Notes: a model not told the origin generated them from the letters alone. 64,000 nucleotides of DNA from an uncultured Flavobacteriaceae bacterium (GCA_938092005.1 CALKOU010000005.1:1-64000), one strand, 5' to 3'; shown: positions 54,089 to 63,107, counted from the stretch's first letter. A program made the numbers and translations.

Positions 54089-55668
54089 GATTTTATTTCT
54101 TTAAATGCAATGCTTTGCAATATCCGCTCAATAATTTCTTTGGCGTAACGGTCATTTCGATCATAAATGAGTTGCAGCTGTTGAAAGCCTTTATTCTCGG
54201 TGAAATGATACACCTCATAGGTTTTGCGTTGGGTATCATTATTTTGTTTGGTCCAATCAAACGAACCCGAAGCGAGAACTCCTTCGATTCCAGAAGTGGT
54301 AGTATAGTCGTTTTGCTTTTGGAAAATGTTTGTAGCTCCCATGCTATCAAAAGTACTGATGACATTATCCACTTTTTGTTGCAAATCAACGGTTTGTTCT
54401 TCCTTGGATTTGGTATGTTCCATATGCAACACAATCATAAAGGCGTCTTCCAAAGATCCTAAAACAAACTGTTGATCCAATCGATTTTGCGTTGTTTTGC
54501 GCACCAAAACATCTGGCGTTTCTAGTGACATCATTGAAATGCCATAGGTGCTGGAAATCCATTCTTGCTGAAGCCACCTAAGCGTTGGGTGTCCAAAAAC
54601 ACGGTCTTTGGCCTGAATGGCTCCGTAGTTTGCAATCATAATCCCTGCCGAAATGGCCAAAACCCCCACTGTAGCAAGTCCTGCAATTTTGATGCGTTTG
54701 CGTTGTTGTTGCTTACGGCGCATACGTGCATACGCCTCGTTTTGAAGACGTTCTTCCTCTGTAGGTTCGGGAAGGCCCGCCTTGGTGTCTTTTACAACAG
54801 ACTCTATTTTTTCGCGATCCATTCGCGCCAGACGTTCTTCGGGAAGGGCGCGGGCGAACTTTACCAAATCGGCCGTTGACAACACCTCTTTCAAATGATC
54901 TATAGTAGCATTGGATAGCTCTAGATTGCCAGAGTCTCGTAGCAACTCTAACTTTGATAGCAACTCGTCGGATGTGCTTTCCAAAGCATCAATATGGGTT
55001 TCGTCCTCCAAGTAGTTACGGACTATATCCGTCATTTTGGAGTAGTAATCCTTATACGCTTCTTGCTTGTCTAATGCTTTGGACTCTAAAGCCTGCAATG
55101 CTTGAATGGCCCGCTCAAATGGCGGTAGTTTTTCACGCTTCGCACGAATGCGTTTTTGAGTACGCAAACCAAAAATATAAGCGAGCACAAATGCCACTAA
55201 AATCAAAAAACCAAAGGCATAAGGCTTCCACCAACCGGTGGTGTTTTTTGCCATGGGCAAGACCGTCTTGATTGGGAAAAGCGGTTGTTCCAAGGTATCC
55301 ACCACAACATCATTGACGCGAACAACAAGTGAATCAGTCGTTAACAGCTCGCCATCAACAACTACTTTTTGTTGCGGTAATGTGAATTGACCCGAGTCAA
55401 ATTGAATTAGGGCATACGTTTTCGTGTAGGTGTATTTTTTGTTTGAAATAACGGTGTCCACTGCGGTGCTATCGATTGCCTCGAATGGGGCAAACGCATT
55501 TAGCGGTGGAAACTGAACACGCACTTCCTTATCAGAAGACACAGCAATATCTAGGGTTATTTGCTCCGCTAAGCGCACTTCGAGCGTGTCAGCCGTAAGG
55601 CGAACTTGTGTTTGGGCAAAAGTCCAACACGATACAAGTAACAATAAGATGTGTATTCCTCTACCCAC
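54085..55668 (-). CDS. BatD-like two-part membrane protein in the Bat operon
   Basis: 527 residues, GTG start overlapping the DUF58 gene by eight bases. A signal peptide (ILLLLVSCWTFAQTQ) is followed by a short beta domain (VRLTADTLEVRLAEQITLDIAV) resembling the first BatD unit. A helix at about 149-168 leads to a cytoplasmic helical domain, and a second helix near 328-347 (GLATVGVLAISAGIMIANY) leads to a C-terminal domain. The family has no fixed name; it belongs to the Bat complex by position. I do not recognise the last 170 residues. Confidence 0.75.
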   Translation of the reverse strand: MGRGIHILLLLVSCWTFAQTQVRLTADTLEVRLAEQITLDIAVSSDKEVRVQFPPLNAFAPFEAIDSTAVDTVISNKKYTYTKTYALIQFDSGQFTLPQQKVVVDGELLTTDSLVVRVNDVVVDTLEQPLFPIKTVLPMAKNTTGWWKPYAFGFLILVAFVLAYIFGLRTQKRIRAKREKLPPFERAIQALQALESKALDKQEAYKDYYSKMTDIVRNYLEDETHIDALESTSDELLSKLELLRDSGNLELSNATIDHLKEVLSTADLVKFARALPEERLARMDREKIESVVKDTKAGLPEPTEEERLQNEAYARMRRKQQQRKRIKIAGLATVGVLAISAGIMIANYGAIQAKDRVFGHPTLRWLQQEWISSTYGISMMSLETPDVLVRKTTQNRLDQQFVLGSLEDAFMIVLHMEHTKSKEEQTVDLQQKVDNVISTFDSMGATNIFQKQNDYTTTSGIEGVLASGSFDWTKQNNDTQRKTYEVYHFTENKGFQQLQLIYDRNDRYAKEIIERILQSIAFKEIKS

Positions 55669-56527
55669 GACTTTTAAAATACGTTAATAGTTTTTTGACA
55701 TAGCTCTCATCCGTAGCGCATGAAAGCGCACCTGCACCATACCTTGTAAATTGTGTGGTAAAATAGTCTGTGGTCTTGCGATGTGAAAGCGCATAGGCCG
55801 TTCGAACTGGTTTTGAAGAACTGTTGATCCATTTGTGTACGCCCGTTTCTGCATCACGAACAAACAACAACCCTGCCTTTGGGAGTTTTGTCTCAATAGG
55901 GTCGTAGAGTCGCACCCCAGTAAGGTCGTGCTTTCTAGCAGCAAGCTGTACTGCTTTGTTGTAATCATGATCTAAAAAATCTGAAAGCACAAATACAATG
56001 GCACGTTTTTTAAGAATCCGACTCATAAATTCCAGCGCTCCTGCTATGTCGGTTTTGACGCTTTTGGGCTTGTGCTCTAACAGCTCACGAATGATACGCA
56101 GTACATGCGACTTTCCTTTTTTGGGTGCAATAAACAACTCCACATCATCAGAAAATAACAAGACACCAACCTTATCATTGTTTTGCAAGGCGGAAAACGC
56201 AAGGGTTGCGGCAATCTCGGTAAGGGTATCGCGTTTAAGTTGCTCTTGTGATCCAAAATCAGCAGAGCCGCTTACATCGACCAGCAGCATTAGGGTTAGC
56301 TCACGTTCTTCTTCAAATACTTTTACAAAAGGCTCTTGATAGCGCGCGGTCACGTTCCAGTCAATGGCACGAACATCATCGCCATATTGGTATTGACGCA
56401 CCTCACTAAAGGTCATACCACGCCCTTTGAAGGTACTGTGGTATTCCCCCCCAAAGATATGATTGCTCAATCGGCGGGTTTTAATTTCAATCTTCCGAAC
56501 TTTCTTTAAAAGCTCTTTTGTATCCAT
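55661..56527 (-). CDS. DUF58 family VWA-like protein
   Basis: 288 residues. The DUF58 core has RGMTFSEVRQYQYGDDVRAIDWNVTAR (positions about 54-80) followed by a VWA-type fold with LMLLVDVSGSADFG as metal site. DUF58 proteins are partners of MoxR ATPases and are found with them in one operon, as here. It starts 20 bases after the moxR stop. No signal peptide; cytoplasmic. Confidence 0.92.
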   Translation of the reverse strand: MDTKELLKKVRKIEIKTRRLSNHIFGGEYHSTFKGRGMTFSEVRQYQYGDDVRAIDWNVTARYQEPFVKVFEEERELTLMLLVDVSGSADFGSQEQLKRDTLTEIAATLAFSALQNNDKVGVLLFSDDVELFIAPKKGKSHVLRIIRELLEHKPKSVKTDIAGALEFMSRILKKRAIVFVLSDFLDHDYNKAVQLAARKHDLTGVRLYDPIETKLPKAGLLFVRDAETGVHKWINSSSKPVRTAYALSHRKTTDYFTTQFTRYGAGALSCATDESYVKKLLTYFKSRG

Positions 56528-56547
56528 ATCGAAAAAAGAATGTTAGA

Positions 56548-57546
56548 CTAAGGTACCTCCACAGCGTTTACGATACGCTGAATAATATCTTCGGAGCTGA
56601 TGTTTTCGGCTTCGGCTTCATAAGTAATCCCAATGCGGTGTCGCAATACATCATAAACAACTGCTCGAACATCTTCGGGAATCACATAGCCACGGCGTTT
56701 GATAAAAGCATGGCATTTGGCAGCCGTTGCTAGGTTGATACTTCCCCTTGGCGATGCCCCAAAACTAATAAGTGGTTTTAACGATTGAAGTTTATATTGC
56801 TCGGGATAACGAGTAGCAAAAATTAAATCCAAGATGTATTTTTCAATTTTTTCATCCATGTACACCTCACGTACGGCTTGCTGTGCTTTGTTTATTTGCG
56901 CAGTGGTAATAACTGGTTTAACCGTTCCAAAAGAATTATTAAGATTTGCACGCACAATTTGCTGCTCGTCGGAAATGTTGGGGTAGTCAATAATTACCTT
57001 AAGCATAAAACGGTCTACTTGTGCTTCGGGAAGTGGATAGGTTCCTTCTTGCTCCACCGGGTTTTGTGTTGCCATAACCAAAAAAGGGAGCTTTAACTTA
57101 AAGGTCTCCTCACCAATGGTTACTTGCTTTTCTTGCATGGCTTCCAATAGTGCCGACTGCACTTTAGCAGGGGCTCTGTTGATCTCATCTGCTAGCACAA
57201 AGTTGGCAAACACCGGTCCTTTTTTGATGCTAAAATCATTTTCCTTGGCGTTGTAAATCATGGTACCAATTACGTCTGCTGGTAACAAGTCGGGTGTAAA
57301 TTGAATACGACTAAAACTTCCTTTAACAGCTTTACTCAACGTGTTGATAGCAAGTGTTTTGGCCAACCCTGGCACCCCTTCTAAAAGGATGTGCCCCTGA
57401 CCCAATAGGCCAATCAACAGGCGTTCAACCATTTGTTGTTGCCCTACGATAACCTTGTTCATTTCAAGCGTTAAAATATCAATGAAAGCACTTTCTTTTT
57501 CTATGCGTTCATTCAGTGCTTTGATGTCTACAGCGTTCTCGCTCAT
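56548..57546 (-). CDS. MoxR-type AAA+ ATPase
   Basis: 332 residues. Walker A is EGVPGLAKTLAINTL, Walker B VLADEINRAPAKVQS, and sensor 1 VMATQNPVEQEGTYPLPEAQ with the arginine finger region VDRFMLKV after it. GASPRGSINLATAAKCHA is the sensor 2 block of the MoxR family. It is the first gene of the Bat operon and probably acts as a chaperone on the VWA proteins behind it. Confidence 0.94.
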   Translation of the reverse strand: MSENAVDIKALNERIEKESAFIDILTLEMNKVIVGQQQMVERLLIGLLGQGHILLEGVPGLAKTLAINTLSKAVKGSFSRIQFTPDLLPADVIGTMIYNAKENDFSIKKGPVFANFVLADEINRAPAKVQSALLEAMQEKQVTIGEETFKLKLPFLVMATQNPVEQEGTYPLPEAQVDRFMLKVIIDYPNISDEQQIVRANLNNSFGTVKPVITTAQINKAQQAVREVYMDEKIEKYILDLIFATRYPEQYKLQSLKPLISFGASPRGSINLATAAKCHAFIKRRGYVIPEDVRAVVYDVLRHRIGITYEAEAENISSEDIIQRIVNAVEVP

Positions 57547-57664
57547 ATTTTGGAGTTTTTCATTTGGCGATGCAAATTGTACAAAAATGTGAAATGCATC
57601 TGTTAATGTTTGGTTAAAAATAGGTGTTCCTGCACGGATTACAAAAAGAGTTGAAATAGGTTAT

Positions 57665-57672
57665 TAACTTTG
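57665..57672 (+). promoter_or_regulatory. -7 box TAACTTTG before the AlbA_2 gene
   Basis: TAACTTTG lies 15 bases before the ATG at 57688. An in-frame TTG at 57670 is inside this box and is rejected as a start. Confidence 0.55.
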
Positions 57673-57687
57673 TTGGAAACATTTGTG

Positions 57688-58824
57688 ATGATTAACAAGA
57701 GACTGCTCATCAAAAGCCTGTTGGCGCACAACGATGAAAACAGTTTTTATGACAAAAAAAGACAGCTGAATTTGGGCCAGCGCGAAGGCAAGGCTAAATT
57801 CCTAAAACACATTTGTGCCCTTTCAAACTCCAACCCCAACAACAATTCCTACATTGTTGTTGGCGTAGACGACAGCGACAACAGCATTCGTGGAGTAGAT
57901 TTTTTTGACGATGCAAAACTCCAAAACCTCATCAATGCCTATTTAGAAAACCCACCCCTAGTGCTGTATGAAAACATTCATTTCCCACACCTTCCACAAG
58001 GAAAAGTAGTAGGGTTGGTTACCATACGACCTACCCATAACATCACGGCACTTCGAAAGAATATCTGGAAATACTACGGAGGGGCCGTGTTTTTTAGGGA
58101 GGGTAGTATTTCGGTGTCCAAGGTTTTTGATATCGAACTCCAAGACACCAACTCGGGTGTGGTTGCAGACATTGAAAAACACGCACAAAACAATATTGAG
58201 TTAACCCTTGACGGTGTTCTTGATTTTATAAACCGACACGATGCCGTACTGAACCCAAACTATAAGGTTTTTAAAGAGTCTTTTGTGTTGTGTTGGGCAG
58301 GGCTTGAGAAAAAGGGGAAAGACCGTTCGTACTACTCCAGAGTAGACATCGAGCTCATCAACGAGCATGTAAAGTTGTTTTATTCCGCACACGATGAGGT
58401 GGAAATTGAAATGGACACGCATTCGTTTCGTCTGATTGAATACGTGCGATTGGGACTCAATAATGCATACAAATACTACCCCCTTGAGCGCGTCTCTTTT
58501 GTGTTTGACAATAAGGGCTCTTACAATATTGATTCGGAATTTTTGTTTACCCCACCCATGTATGAAAAGAAATTATTGCACCATATCTATAACGCCAACA
58601 ATGCACTTAGTGACAAACTCATCAAAAACGTGAGTCTCTCCAAAAACGACAACGAAGATCTTATCAACTTAGCACCAACCTATATGTTGTGTTATCTCAA
58701 CGGTTTTGAAGCAGCAAAAGACAAACTAGATGCGCTGGCTGGCATCATGAAAAAACAAAGCGAAAACGCTTACCAAAGCGTAAAAGATGCACAACGGATT
58801 CTAAGGAAGATTAAGTATCAGTAA
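57688..58824 (+). CDS. AlbA_2 (divergent Schlafen-type) domain protein
   Basis: 378 residues from the ATG at 57688. Residues about 20-130 match the AlbA_2/AAA_4 pattern: a lysine-rich strand, then CALSNSNPNNNSYIVVGVDD, SIRGVDFFDD and PLVLYENIHFPHLPQGKVVGLVTI. The C-terminal 250 residues show no domain that I know. Related proteins are called putative transcriptional regulators or ATP-binding proteins; some Schlafen-like domains are nucleases. It overlaps nadD by 14 bases on the other strand and is divergent from moxR. Function unknown. Confidence 0.72.
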   Translation: MINKRLLIKSLLAHNDENSFYDKKRQLNLGQREGKAKFLKHICALSNSNPNNNSYIVVGVDDSDNSIRGVDFFDDAKLQNLINAYLENPPLVLYENIHFPHLPQGKVVGLVTIRPTHNITALRKNIWKYYGGAVFFREGSISVSKVFDIELQDTNSGVVADIEKHAQNNIELTLDGVLDFINRHDAVLNPNYKVFKESFVLCWAGLEKKGKDRSYYSRVDIELINEHVKLFYSAHDEVEIEMDTHSFRLIEYVRLGLNNAYKYYPLERVSFVFDNKGSYNIDSEFLFTPPMYEKKLLHHIYNANNALSDKLIKNVSLSKNDNEDLINLAPTYMLCYLNGFEAAKDKLDALAGIMKKQSENAYQSVKDAQRILRKIKYQ

Positions 58825-59377
58825 ACAACTTATGCTGTTTCACGTAGTGTAGCACAAGCTCTGGCAACCATACCTTTAAGGTTGCATTATCTTTTGTATT
58901 GCGAATAGCTGTAGCTGAAATGTCAAAAAGAGGCGCATGCAGGCGTTGTTCTTTTGGGAATGCATCTAAAGAAATATCATTTCTGGGGTAAATCAACAAC
59001 GGAAACTGCTTGATATATGTTGCATTTTGCCAAGTGTCTAGGTGCATGGCACTATCGGCACCAACCACTAAAACAAAGGTGGAATTGGAGTGTTTTTCAA
59101 CAAGTTTTTGCAACGTAACAGCGGTGTAACTGGGCGTTGGTAAACGCAGTTCTATGTCGTTTGGAATCATCTTTGAGTGGGGGTCCAATGCGAGTTGTAG
59201 CATGTTCCAGCGGTGGTGTTCGGAAAGCAATTCGGTTGCGGGCTTATGCGGGTTTTGAGGACTTAATACATAGTGTACTTCGTCGGCTTTTTGCTGTTTG
59301 AGTACTTCCAAACCAATACCAATATGCCCATTGTGCACTGGGTTAAAACTTCCAAAAAACAGGGCTATTCGCTTCAT
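58811..59377 (-). CDS. nadD: Nicotinate-nucleotide adenylyltransferase
   Basis: Adenylates nicotinate mononucleotide in NAD synthesis, 188 residues. The nucleotidyltransferase motif is FGSFNPVHNGHIGIG (HxGH type). LSPQNPHKPATELLSEHHRWNML is the NadD-specific region and the second conserved motif is ISATAIRN. The start overlaps the gmk stop as ATGA. It ends 14 bases inside the convergent AlbA_2 gene. Confidence 0.94.
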   Translation of the reverse strand: MKRIALFFGSFNPVHNGHIGIGLEVLKQQKADEVHYVLSPQNPHKPATELLSEHHRWNMLQLALDPHSKMIPNDIELRLPTPSYTAVTLQKLVEKHSNSTFVLVVGADSAMHLDTWQNATYIKQFPLLIYPRNDISLDAFPKEQRLHAPLFDISATAIRNTKDNATLKVWLPELVLHYVKQHKLFTDT

Positions 59378-59946
59378 GCATTTAAAAAGTTGGTCACAAG
59401 GCGTTTCACTTCCTTTTTTGCCGCTTCCAAATCATCGTTTATTACAATATGCTCAAATTCGTTTGCGCGTGCCAGCTCCGTTTCAGCCTTTTCCAAACGC
59501 ATGGCAATCTTTTCCTCCGTATCGGTATTGCGTGCGCGAAGTCGTTCGCCAAGCACAGCCACACTTGGTGGTTTGATGAAAAGGGTAAGCGTGTTGTTGG
59601 GAAAACTTTTTTTGATGTTTAGACCGCCCACAACATCAATATCGAACAACACATTTTTGCCAGCTCCCCAAATGCGTTCCAGTTCCGATTTTAACGTCCC
59701 GTAATACATCCCAGGGTATACTTCTTCATACTCGGCAAAAGCGTCTTCCTTGATTTTTGCTTTAAAAACCTCTTGTGAAAAAAAATAATAATCCTTTCCG
59801 TGTTCCTCTTTGCCTCTAGGGGGTCGAGAAGTGGCAGAAACCGAAAAAACCAAATCTAGGGTTTTGTCATCCAGCAACTGCTTGGCAATGGTTGTTTTTC
59901 CGCTTCCTGAGGGTGCCGATAAGACGATACATTTTCCTATTTTCAT
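59374..59946 (-). CDS. gmk: Guanylate kinase
   Basis: Phosphorylates GMP to GDP, 190 residues. The P-loop is SAPSGSGKTTIAKQLL and the GMP-binding region is SVSATSRPPRGKEEHGKDYYF. FDIDVVGGLNIKKSFPNN follows. The ATG at 59946 overlaps the yicC stop as TGATG; a GTG one codon earlier is also open. It lies between yicC and nadD, an order common in Bacteroidota. Confidence 0.95.
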   Translation of the reverse strand: MKIGKCIVLSAPSGSGKTTIAKQLLDDKTLDLVFSVSATSRPPRGKEEHGKDYYFFSQEVFKAKIKEDAFAEYEEVYPGMYYGTLKSELERIWGAGKNVLFDIDVVGGLNIKKSFPNNTLTLFIKPPSVAVLGERLRARNTDTEEKIAMRLEKAETELARANEFEHIVINDDLEAAKKEVKRLVTNFLNA

Positions 59947-60806
59947 CACAGGGCGTTGAGGACTTGTTCTTTGATGCGTTCCAAAGCGTCTTTCATCATG
60001 ACCACTGATTTTTGCAAGCCTGCGTCGTTGGCTTTAGACCCTATCGTATTGATTTCGCGTCCTATTTCTTGGGCAATAAATCCTAATTTTTTGCCTTTAG
60101 TGGGCGTGTGTTCTGAAAGAATGGTTTGAAAATATTCCAAATGGTGTTCCAGGCGAACCAATTCTTCATTGATATCCCATTTTTCAAGGTAATACACCAA
60201 TTCCTGTTCTAGGCGCTCTTGGTCAAAATCAATCGTGAGTTGGCGCAACTGATCTTGTAATTTTTGCTTACGTGCTTCAATACGTGTGCTTGCTTGATCG
60301 GCAATCGTGCTCAATTGCGTTTTAATTTGATCCAATTGATTTGTAAGGTCTTGTCCAAGGGAAACACCTTCTTGCTCGCGGTACGCAACCAATTCGGTTG
60401 CTGCTTTTTTTAGGGTGCTTAAAAAGACTTCTTGTTCTTCTTCAGAAATGGTGTCATCTGCTGATGCAAAGACGTTTGGCATGCGTAAAATGGTAGGCAA
60501 AAGCACCTCATCAGACAAGGGTTGAATGGCCTTAATTTCTTGCATATAGTGTTCTACTACGGCTTTGTTAAGCGGGGCAGCATCTTGTCCAGCTACCCAT
60601 TCTTCAAATACGTTAACCTCGCATTTGCCACGATGCAACAGCGATGTTAACAGCTTACGTGAAGGTAAATCAAGTCCGCGATAGCGAGAAGGAACGCGAA
60701 AATTAAGATCAAACGATTTGCTGTTAAGCGACTTAATTTCAATGCGCAATTTTCTGCCTTGGGTATTAAATTCCGATTTGCCGTAGCCTGTCATGGATAA
60801 AATCAT
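59946..60806 (-). CDS. yicC: YicC family endoribonuclease
   Basis: 286 residues with the YicC_N pattern (MTGYGKSEFNTQGRKLRIEI and NSKSFDLNFRVPSRYRGLD) and the C-terminal DUF1732 block (FIAQEIGREINTIGSKANDA). In E. coli YicC has been reported as an RNase acting on small RNA. A TACCTTTG box lies 17 bases before the ATG. First gene of yicC-gmk-nadD. Confidence 0.92.
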   Translation of the reverse strand: MILSMTGYGKSEFNTQGRKLRIEIKSLNSKSFDLNFRVPSRYRGLDLPSRKLLTSLLHRGKCEVNVFEEWVAGQDAAPLNKAVVEHYMQEIKAIQPLSDEVLLPTILRMPNVFASADDTISEEEQEVFLSTLKKAATELVAYREQEGVSLGQDLTNQLDQIKTQLSTIADQASTRIEARKQKLQDQLRQLTIDFDQERLEQELVYYLEKWDINEELVRLEHHLEYFQTILSEHTPTKGKKLGFIAQEIGREINTIGSKANDAGLQKSVVMMKDALERIKEQVLNAL

Positions 60807-60823
60807 ATCGCTGTATTAAAGCG

Positions 60824-60831
60824 CAAAGGTA
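60824..60831 (-). promoter_or_regulatory. -7 box TACCTTTG before yicC
   Basis: TACCTTTG on the minus strand, 17 bases before the yicC ATG, in the 49-base gap after the YHYH gene. Confidence 0.6.
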
Positions 60832-60855
60832 CAAAACAGGCGGCGAGTGTTGCGG

Positions 60856-61776
60856 CTATGAGCCACCATGCCTAAACGATGGGTCTGGTGTCCCTCGAAA
60901 ATAGATTGGAGAAGATGGAAAGTTATCGGTTACTACGTAATAATATTCGCTGTCAGATTCGGGGGTTTTGCCTATGCGCCCATTCGCTTGGTCTAAGGTA
61001 GAAATCCCCGTTACGTATTCATAGTCTTGAAAGTACAAACCGTCATAACAGCCGTTGGGTGCGCTCACGCCATCTCCAGGCCGGCTTCCTTCTTTTAGGC
61101 GGAAACCGCTTTCTAGGGAAACTAAAACGCCATTTGTGTCATATCCGTATTTGTAGTAAATAGGAAACCCATCAGCAGCATACCCTAGTTTAATCATTTC
61201 AGTGGGCGTTTGCCCATTTGTCAAAGCTTCAATAAAAGCGTTGGGTTTACCATGGTAATGATATTCTCCTGTGGGCTGTACGTGCGCATTATTACAGTCG
61301 GTACCTAAATTTATGGCGTTTGTTAGCGCCGTTTCGTTCCAACTTCGATTTTTTTGGCCATTGTTTGTGAAAAATTCTGCAGTAAACGGATCCATGGCTA
61401 CTCCGCTAAAAAGAACGCCAAAATCGTAGCCTTTTGCCGATTGAAAGGAAGAAGCTGCTTGTGGACTTAGAGTCATTTCAACCGTATGTGTATTTGCCGC
61501 TATGGTATTTGGATTGCCACGTCTTGGAAATTCCCCCACAGGATGGTTGGCAATGTTGTTAAAAGTAATGCGCCGTTTGTCACCTACAAAGGTTTCTGTG
61601 TACTGAGAAGAAACACCAAGTTTAGCTTCAATATCCACATTGCAATCAAACGCATTAAGGGTGATGTTATAGGTACTGATGACTTCCATACAAACTTCAG
61701 GTTCCATAACAATTACCGTATCATCTTTCCCTTCAGAACAGGCAAAACAAAACAACAACAAAAGTACTTTCTTCAT
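60856..61776 (-). CDS. YHYH domain lipoprotein
   Basis: 306 residues from the ATG at 61776. A short signal (MKKVLLLLFCFAC) carries the lipobox cysteine. The YHYH motif is in PTGEYHYHGKPNAFIEAL, and FPIYYKYGYDTNG belongs to the same domain, which is thought to be metal-binding. The end (GTPDPSFRHGGS) is typical of the family. The frame is open 20 codons upstream, but the lipoprotein signal decides the start. Secreted or outer-membrane bound; role unknown. Confidence 0.85.
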   Translation of the reverse strand: MKKVLLLLFCFACSEGKDDTVIVMEPEVCMEVISTYNITLNAFDCNVDIEAKLGVSSQYTETFVGDKRRITFNNIANHPVGEFPRRGNPNTIAANTHTVEMTLSPQAASSFQSAKGYDFGVLFSGVAMDPFTAEFFTNNGQKNRSWNETALTNAINLGTDCNNAHVQPTGEYHYHGKPNAFIEALTNGQTPTEMIKLGYAADGFPIYYKYGYDTNGVLVSLESGFRLKEGSRPGDGVSAPNGCYDGLYFQDYEYVTGISTLDQANGRIGKTPESDSEYYYVVTDNFPSSPIYFRGTPDPSFRHGGS

Positions 61777-62225
61777 AATGGCTTTTTTGTTAGACCGCAA
61801 AAATGAGGAAAAGTTTAAGAAAGACCTATTAAACACAAAAACGCGGCAATCTGGTTTTTAAGCATTTTTAGTATATATCATCTTTTTTTGTTCGTTATTG
61901 AGCATTTTTTTGTGTTTTTACGTCCATTTTAAGTGTTTTTAGTCAAATTTAGCACATTAAATTTGATGCTTTTTTATCCAACACTCAAAAACTGTTTAAA
62001 AATGGCGTATTGACGCCATGCCAAAAATGTCATTTTTTTGAATTTTTGACCTTTTTTTAATTAAAACCGTCTAAAAAATATCGTTTTTTGGTCATAAAAG
62101 ATGTTTTTTAGCTTTTTTTTGTTTGTGACATTTGTAGTGCTACAGTCCTATCTGCGTTGGGAAAATTTCTCTCGTGCCAAAAAATATAATAATAGGCACA
62201 AGGCGGAGGCGCACACCTACTTGAG
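61777..62225. other. 449-base A/T-rich spacer with two palindromes
   Basis: No open frame of credible coding character. The stretch is full of T-runs on the plus strand. TCAAATTTA (61943-61951) and TAAATTTGA (61958-61966) form a nine-base inverted repeat followed by a T-run. ATGGCGT (62002-62008) and ACGCCAT (62013-62019) form a second one with a four-base loop. Two similar segments (61854-61871 and 61925-61943) share AAG(C/T)(A/G)TTTTTAGT. The spacer follows the DUF5689 gene and precedes the YHYH gene on the minus strand. Confidence 0.6.
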
Positions 62226-63107
62226 TTAACCACCACAATCCGCATCCGTGAGTTTAGCATCTGCGGCATCGTTTAGCACAAGCACCAAATCACTTCCGTT
62301 ATACGTTTTGCTTACAATGCCTTGTAAGATTCCCGTCCCGCTGGGCAATGGGGTGTCTTTAAAAGAAGCAAAGGCACTGGTTTCCAACAAAAAGGTGGTT
62401 TTGTCTGCAGCTTCGCAGGCTTCCAGCTTGCGCTGGGTGTCGTAATAATCTTTTGGGTCTACAAAAGACTTGCCCTGCTCAGCATCGGAAAAACGGACGT
62501 TTGAAACTGCTACATACATACCAATATGGCTATTGTCAATTTCCGAAATCGGAACAGGGAGTGCGGTAATCTCTGCCGTTGTTTTGGAACGAAAAAAGTG
62601 ATCGGGAATGTCCAAGGCACGAATGGCCTCCACCTCATCGTCATCTTCATTGATTTCGCCACCTAACGAAATAATCCCATTTCCCCTGCGTGATTCCCCA
62701 ACATGCAGGCCCTTTAGGCTGATATACACTTCCCTTCCAAGATTAAATCTATTATATACATCCGCCTGATCGAGCATCACATGAATAGCAGCGGTTGGGT
62801 TTTCGGAGGTGTCTTGTAGGTATATTTCTTTGTAAAAATTACCGGTTTGGTCAGAAGAAACAACAACCCCTTTTACGACCAAATCCGAGACGATGGTATG
62901 TACCCGTCTGTACACAAAAAAATCCTTTACCTGACCAATGGTTACCAACGTCTTATCGCCCTTTTCAACCGCACTTATTAATGCGTTGAGTTGCGCACTT
63001 TCTTCATTTCCAATTTCAGATGGAATGGCAAAGATGTCGTCTTGTTGGCAGCTAAAAACAACTGTTAATAGCAGTAAAATCGCGAGGTTTTTTAGTTCGG
63101 TTTTCAT
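62226..63107 (-). CDS. DUF5689 domain lipoprotein
   Basis: 293 residues. The signal peptide has the lipobox VVFSC and then QQDDIF. The DUF5689 region, an OB-like beta domain, includes VVVSSDQTGNFYKEIYLQDTS and IGMYVAVSNVRFSDAEQGKSF. This family is frequent in Bacteroidota next to TonB receptors. It begins ten bases after the receptor gene, so it is probably a partner of that outer-membrane protein. Confidence 0.82.
   Translation of the reverse strand: MKTELKNLAILLLLTVVFSCQQDDIFAIPSEIGNEESAQLNALISAVEKGDKTLVTIGQVKDFFVYRRVHTIVSDLVVKGVVVSSDQTGNFYKEIYLQDTSENPTAAIHVMLDQADVYNRFNLGREVYISLKGLHVGESRRGNGIISLGGEINEDDDEVEAIRALDIPDHFFRSKTTAEITALPVPISEIDNSHIGMYVAVSNVRFSDAEQGKSFVDPKDYYDTQRKLEACEAADKTTFLLETSAFASFKDTPLPSGTGILQGIVSKTYNGSDLVLVLNDAADAKLTDADCGG

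Noticed and set aside
62160-62225. GTGCC/GGCAC hairpin downstream of the DUF5689 gene as a terminator
   Set aside because: Only five pairs around a 15-base loop; not convincing, although it lies where an end would be expected.
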